Of a DNA stretch of 39,362 nucleotides, positions 36,078-39,362 are shown in pieces. The notes under the pieces are model-generated. The model saw nothing but the letters and a program-made list of their open reading frames with translations. It did no database searches and had not been told where the DNA came from. The DNA is taken from positions 1 to 39,362 of the forward strand of contig JAAELR010000012.1 of the NCBI GenBank assembly GCA_024226455.1, read 5' to 3'. The position numbers were made by a program, and so were the translations under genes. The number at the start of each line of letters is the position of its first letter. Position 1 is the stretch's first letter. Origin of the DNA: Paracoccaceae bacterium. GTDB taxonomy: Bacteria > Pseudomonadota > Alphaproteobacteria > Rhodobacterales > Rhodobacteraceae.

Positions 36078-36298
36078 CTACGCCAGCACCGCGATCCCGA
36101 GAGCTATGATAGCCGCAATAGTGGCCAGTATGCGTGCGCCCTTGTAGGCCGCGCTCCTGGCGATCCTGTGGATGATGTCGGGAACCTGACGCAGCAGAAC
36201 CCCTCAGGCTTGGACAGCACCACAAGCTCAGTTGTTGCGAGATCATAGACAAGCTGTTCTGTCGCGTCTTCCTCGCTTATTTCTCTGCCGTGGATCAC
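36078..36298 (-). pseudogene. Small C-tail membrane protein gene with one frameshift
   Basis: GTG 36298 starts a protein-like frame (IHGREISEEDATEQLVYDLA, then TTELVVLSKPEG). Near 36200 the sense moves to the next frame, which reads LLRQVPDIIHRIARSAAYKG and then a hydrophobic helix (ILATIAAIIALGIAVLA) to TAG 36078-36080. Insertion of one T at the GGGGTTC would join them to about 73 residues. Family unknown. It could be a genuine frameshift or a sequencing error. Confidence 0.5.
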
Positions 36299-36323
36299 AC
36301 CTCAAAACCACACCATCCCCACC

Positions 36324-36384
36324 ATGGCCAACCTTGCCCACACCCGCAATTTCTCGATTGTCTTGCAAATCAGCCGCGTTGGAT
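36324..36384 (+). pseudogene. Relic resembling the 5' end of lepA
   Basis: The frame MANLAHTRNFSIVLQI aligns with the true lepA start [16 protein letters not shown] at 37582, identical at LA, RNFSIV and I, with partly synonymous third positions. Homology ends where the P-loop should follow. Resemblance over 16 codons is suggestive, not proof. Confidence 0.4.
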
Positions 36385-36714
36385 CGGTCGGTCGAATCCC
36401 CCGCGCGGGACCAAGGCCGCAGGCCGCCGCGCGAACGCCTGCCCGTCCCGGCGGGCTGGCGATTTGTCGAAGCAGGCGCATCAGTCTGACGTTTTTCGGA
36501 CTTTGCGCGATCAAGTGCTGCCGAACTACCGCAGGATCGCCACCCCACGGGCAGGCGATCGCGCGGCTACTGTCGCTCTCCCTCCCGGGTCATGGTGGCG
36601 ATCTCGGTGGTCAGCAGGCGGGTCAAGGTCTCTGCTCCGGAACAGCCCCGGGAACACGCGCAACCACGGCGTCGACGAACCGGGTGACCAGGCTACTACT
36701 ACGGCTCGCAGCGG
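36385..36714. other. Intergenic stretch without intact genes, containing an antitoxin relic
   Basis: No frame is convincingly coding. Apart from the relic at 36567-36626 I see nothing identifiable. The stretch lies directly downstream of the Doc toxin gene. Confidence 0.45.
36567..36626 (-). pseudogene. Relic of a Phd-type antitoxin gene start
   Basis: Minus-strand TTG 36626 begins LTRLLTTEIATMTREGERQ followed by TAG. This aligns with the start of the intact antitoxin at 37340 (MTRLLTNHIATMTEMREPQ). DNA identity over about 50 bases is high, including bases upstream of the start. It looks like a decayed second copy of the antitoxin gene. Confidence 0.55.
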
Positions 36715-37092
36715 CTAGCCGACCTTCGCCCGCAACCACTGCGCCAGTTCCCCCTCGTCCACCAGCCCCTGCGCCACCTCGATGATCAGCGGACCGATCT
36801 CGTCAAATGCCCAGTTGATCTGGATATCGTTGACGTCGAGGCCCACATCCATCGCCTGATGCGCCGAACGTTTGTTGCCGTCGTTGAAGCAATGCCCGGT
36901 CGCGACCGCCACCGCACAGGCCGCCGCCAGATCGAACACATCGCCGATCATGCCATAGGCCAGCCGGTTAACGATCCGGGCCAGCGCGCCCTCCAGTGAC
37001 TTGTCCAGAGCCTCACCGGTCAACTCTCCCGGATTGAGAACTGCGTCGTGGATCGCCCGCACCTGACCGGGCGAAAGCAACAGCAACGTCAT
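36715..37092 (-). CDS. Doc-type (Fic-fold) toxin of a type II toxin-antitoxin pair
   Basis: 125 residues; ATG 37092 overlaps the antitoxin stop as ATGA. The Fic/Doc motif HxFxDGNKR is present as HCFNDGNKRSA (His67 to Arg75). The flanking pattern LSPGQVRAIHDAVL and the AFDEIGPLIIEVAQGLVDEG tail are typical of death-on-curing proteins. Doc phosphorylates EF-Tu and so halts translation; Fic relatives AMPylate. It is the distal gene of the pair, the usual order for phd-doc. Confidence 0.92.
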   Translation of the reverse strand: MTLLLLSPGQVRAIHDAVLNPGELTGEALDKSLEGALARIVNRLAYGMIGDVFDLAAACAVAVATGHCFNDGNKRSAHQAMDVGLDVNDIQINWAFDEIGPLIIEVAQGLVDEGELAQWLRAKVG

Positions 37093-37340
37093 TTGTCACG
37101 CAGATAGTCGAGCACGGGCTGGTTCACGTCCCTGCGCCGCCGCAGGCTTTCCAGCACTTCCTCCATCGTCGCCACCCGATGCTCTCCGGGTTCGGATACC
37201 GCTTCGGCGGGCACCAGATAGGCCACCAGCTTGGAATTCTTCATCACCGCCACCGGCTTGCCGCGGGCGGCATCCAGCACCTTTTGCGGTTCGCGCATCT
37301 CGGTCATGGTGGCGATGTGGTTGGTCAGCAGGCGGGTCAT
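37089..37340 (-). CDS. Phd/YefM-type antitoxin
   Basis: 83 residues; ATG 37340 follows AAGGAG. The N-terminal DNA-binding part (IATMTEMREPQKVLDAARGK, PVAVMKNSKLVAYLVPAE) is the Phd/YefM fold; the charged C-terminus (LESLRRRRDVNQPVLDYL) would wrap the toxin. It neutralises the Doc protein and is expected to repress its own promoter. Confidence 0.9.
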   Translation of the reverse strand: MTRLLTNHIATMTEMREPQKVLDAARGKPVAVMKNSKLVAYLVPAEAVSEPGEHRVATMEEVLESLRRRRDVNQPVLDYLRDK

Positions 37341-37364
37341 GCGGGCTCCTTGCGAATGTGCGAT

Positions 37365-37393
37365 AGAATATACATTTCACTGCACCTTTTCAA
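37365..37393 (-). promoter_or_regulatory. Predicted sigma-70-like promoter of the toxin-antitoxin operon
   Basis: On the minus strand TTGAAA (37388-37393), 17 bases, TATTCT (37365-37370); an overlapping TATATT is an alternative -10. Transcription would begin about 20 bases before the antitoxin ATG. The AT-rich ATATACATTTC around the -10 is a plausible autorepression site. Confidence 0.6.
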
Positions 37394-37473
37394 TTCCTGG
37401 CACCCACGGGCTGTCTTTCAGGTGCAAACCCGGCCCGCCATCCGTCCGAACTCTCCAAGCGTCCCCACAAGCA

Positions 37474-37485
37474 GTTAGCGCTAAC
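37474..37485. promoter_or_regulatory. Perfect palindrome GTTAGCGCTAAC, LacI-family operator type
   Basis: A 12-bp perfect palindrome with central CG, which matches the known form of LacI/GalR-family operators. It lies about 100 bp before lepA and about 135 bp before the antitoxin gene. No LacI-family gene is in the window. Confidence 0.5.
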
Positions 37486-37512
37486 GTGGCTTATATCAAT
37501 CACTTGCCCCCA

Positions 37513-37528
37513 TGTCCCCATGGGGACA
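37513..37528. promoter_or_regulatory. Perfect 16-bp palindrome TGTCCCCATGGGGACA
   Basis: A self-complementary sequence 54 bases before the lepA start. It could be a protein-binding site or a small hairpin in the lepA leader. Confidence 0.5.
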
Positions 37529-37581
37529 CCCGCGCCGCCCCCCATTGACGCCCCCCGAAATCCGCCGCATATCCCCAGCCC

Positions 37582-39362
37582 ATGATCGACCTCGCCCAAA
37601 TCCGCAATTTTTCCATCGTCGCGCATATCGACCACGGGAAATCCACGCTTGCCGACCGGCTCATCCAGTCGACCGGCACCGTCAAGGACCGCGACATGCA
37701 AGAGCAGCTGCTCGACAGCATGGATATCGAGCGCGAGCGCGGCATCACCATCAAGGCCAACACCGTCCGCATCGAATACAAGGCCGCCGACGGGCAGACC
37801 TATGTGCTGAACCTGATCGACACCCCCGGCCATGTGGATTTCGCCTATGAGGTCAGCCGCTCCATGCGCGCCGTCGAGGGCTCGCTGCTGGTGGTCGACG
37901 CCACCCAGGGGGTCGAGGCGCAGACCCTGGCCAATGTCTATCAGGCCATCGACGCGGATCACGACATCGTGCCGGTGCTGAACAAGATCGACCTGCCGGC
38001 GGCCGAACCAGCCCAGGTGCGCGAGCAGATCGAGGACGTGATCGGCATCGACGCCTCCGAAGCGGTCGAGATCTCTGCCAAGACCGGCGTCGGTATCCCG
38101 GATGTGCTGGAGGCCATCGTCACCCGCCTGCCCGCCCCCGGGGGCGACCGCGCGGCACCCCTGAAGGCGATGCTGGTCGACAGCTGGTACGACCCCTATC
38201 TGGGCGTCGTGGTGATGATCCGCGTCATGGACGGCATGATCCGCAAGGGCGACCGCATCCGCATGATCGCCACCAACGCCACCTACGGCATCGACAAGCT
38301 GGCCGTGCTGAAACCGCAGATGGTCGACATCCCCGAACTGGGCCCCGGCGAGATCGGCATCCTCACCGCCTCGATCAAACAGGTGCGCGATACCAAGGTC
38401 GGCGACACCATCACCCACGAGAAAAAGGGCACCGACAACCCGCTGCCCGGCTTCGCCCCCTCCGTCCCGGTGGTGTTCTGCGGCCTCTTCCCGGTCGATT
38501 CCGCGGAATTCGAGGACCTGCGCAACGCCATCGAGAAACTGGCCCTGAACGACGCCTCCTTCTCCAACGAGATGGAAACCTCCGCCGCCCTCGGCTTTGG
38601 CTTTCGCTGCGGCTTCCTCGGCCTGCTGCATCTGGAGGTGATCCGCGACCGGCTGGAACGCGAATACGATATAGAGCTGATCACCACCGCGCCATCGGTG
38701 ATCTACCACATCTACATGAAGGACGGCACCCAGCTAGACCTGCACAACCCCGCCGACATGCCCGACCCGACCCTGATCGACCACATCGAAGAGCCGCGCA
38801 TCAAGGCCACCATCATGGTGCCCGACGAATACCTCGGCGACGTGCTGAAGCTCTGCCAGGACCGCCGCGGCATCCAGATCGACCTGACCTATGCCGGTGC
38901 CCGCGCCATGGTGGTCTACGACCTGCCGCTGAATGAGGTGGTGTTCGACTTCTACGACCGGCTCAAATCCGTCACCAAGGGCTACGCCAGCTTCGACTAC
39001 CAGATGCACGGCTACCGAGAGGACAGCCTGGTCAAGATGCAGGTGCTGGTCAACGATGAGCCCGTCGACGCGCTGTCGATCATGGTGCACCGCGACCGGG
39101 CAGAGACCAGGGGCCGCGCCATGGTCGAGAAGCTCAAGGACCTGATCCCCCGCCACATGTTCAAGATCCCGATCCAGGCGGCCATAGGCGGCAAGGTCAT
39201 CGCCCGAGAGACGCTGTCGGCCCTGCGCAAGGACGTGACGGCGAAATGCTATGGCGGCGACGCCACCCGCAAGAAGAAGTTGCTGGAAAAGCAGAAAGCC
39301 GGTAAAAAGAAGATGCGCCAGTTCGGCAAGGTAGAGATCCCGCAGGCGGCTTTCATATCGGC
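37582..39362 (+). CDS. lepA: Elongation factor 4 (LepA), 3' end outside window
   Basis: 593 codons visible from ATG 37582; the family length is about 599, so only a few residues are missing. G-domain motifs: AHIDHGKST (G1), [10 protein letters not shown] (G2), [10 protein letters not shown] (G3), NKIDLP (G4), SAKTG (G5). The LepA-specific C-terminus is seen in [39 protein letters not shown] and the basic tail [19 protein letters not shown]. It is a ribosome-associated GTPase that acts on stalled or mistranslocated ribosomes. There is no clear Shine-Dalgarno; the leader contains two palindromes. Confidence 0.97.
   Translation, partial: MIDLAQIRNFSIVAHIDHGKSTLADRLIQSTGTVKDRDMQEQLLDSMDIERERGITIKANTVRIEYKAADGQTYVLNLIDTPGHVDFAYEVSRSMRAVEGSLLVVDATQGVEAQTLANVYQAIDADHDIVPVLNKIDLPAAEPAQVREQIEDVIGIDASEAVEISAKTGVGIPDVLEAIVTRLPAPGGDRAAPLKAMLVDSWYDPYLGVVVMIRVMDGMIRKGDRIRMIATNATYGIDKLAVLKPQMVDIPELGPGEIGILTASIKQVRDTKVGDTITHEKKGTDNPLPGFAPSVPVVFCGLFPVDSAEFEDLRNAIEKLALNDASFSNEMETSAALGFGFRCGFLGLLHLEVIRDRLEREYDIELITTAPSVIYHIYMKDGTQLDLHNPADMPDPTLIDHIEEPRIKATIMVPDEYLGDVLKLCQDRRGIQIDLTYAGARAMVVYDLPLNEVVFDFYDRLKSVTKGYASFDYQMHGYREDSLVKMQVLVNDEPVDALSIMVHRDRAETRGRAMVEKLKDLIPRHMFKIPIQAAIGGKVIARETLSALRKDVTAKCYGGDATRKKKLLEKQKAGKKKMRQFGKVEIPQAAFIS

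Overview
The window looks like a chromosomal accessory region of a high-GC alphaproteobacterium, most likely of the Rhodobacteraceae (Roseobacter/Paracoccus type). This rests on the GC-rich codon use, the Liv-type transporter coupled to a trimethylamine-dehydrogenase/ETF operon, the BetA-, GlcB- and LepA-like proteins, and tight ATGA-type overlaps. Assignment is by recognising protein motifs; no database search was possible.

Left edge (1-4400): a graveyard. The 3' end of an IS5-family transposase abuts a truncated V-type ATPase subunit B gene. Next come a subunit I gene broken by single-base shifts in G/C runs, two small unassigned reading frames, and a membrane-protein gene split by a complete ISAs1-family element. 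That element has 15-bp inverted repeats and a 10-bp target duplication.

4584-9639 (minus strand): a three-gene set of a PAP2/vanadium-haloperoxidase-fold enzyme with a GGSH-repeat N-terminus, a subtilisin-like protease without an obvious signal peptide, and a SARP/winged-helix-TPR regulator. The first two overlap by ATGA. This is the best candidate for an undescribed functional unit.

10040-26248 (minus strand): a long, tightly packed catabolic block. From its 5' end it runs: Tat-exported substrate-binding protein, LivH, LivM, LivG, LivF, a TPR-like protein, a trimethylamine-dehydrogenase-type flavoprotein, a membrane iron-sulfur/quinone-reductase protein fused to an EtfB domain, EtfA, a GcvT-like folate protein, a DMT transporter with a C-terminal extension, a 36-residue membrane peptide, and a BetA-like choline dehydrogenase. 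The inferred logic is import of a methylated amine or its precursor, oxidative N-demethylation, electron transfer through ETF to the quinone pool, and capture of the one-carbon unit on folate. Three hairpins sit between cistrons and may set relative expression.

26249-35663: a divergent GntR/FadR-type regulator is followed by a convergent, signal-less paralogue of the substrate-binding protein, which could be a cytoplasmic sensor. Two adjacent acyl-CoA dehydrogenase genes probably encode a heteromeric enzyme. Then come malate synthase G with a downstream FAH-family hydrolase (minus strand), and divergently a 2,2-dialkylglycine-decarboxylase-like PLP enzyme.

35722-39362: a small ParB-domain protein, a frameshifted small membrane-protein gene, relics resembling the starts of lepA and of a Phd antitoxin gene, an intact Phd/Doc toxin-antitoxin pair with a recognisable promoter, and lepA running off the right edge. 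Two perfect palindromes, one of LacI-operator type, lie upstream of lepA.
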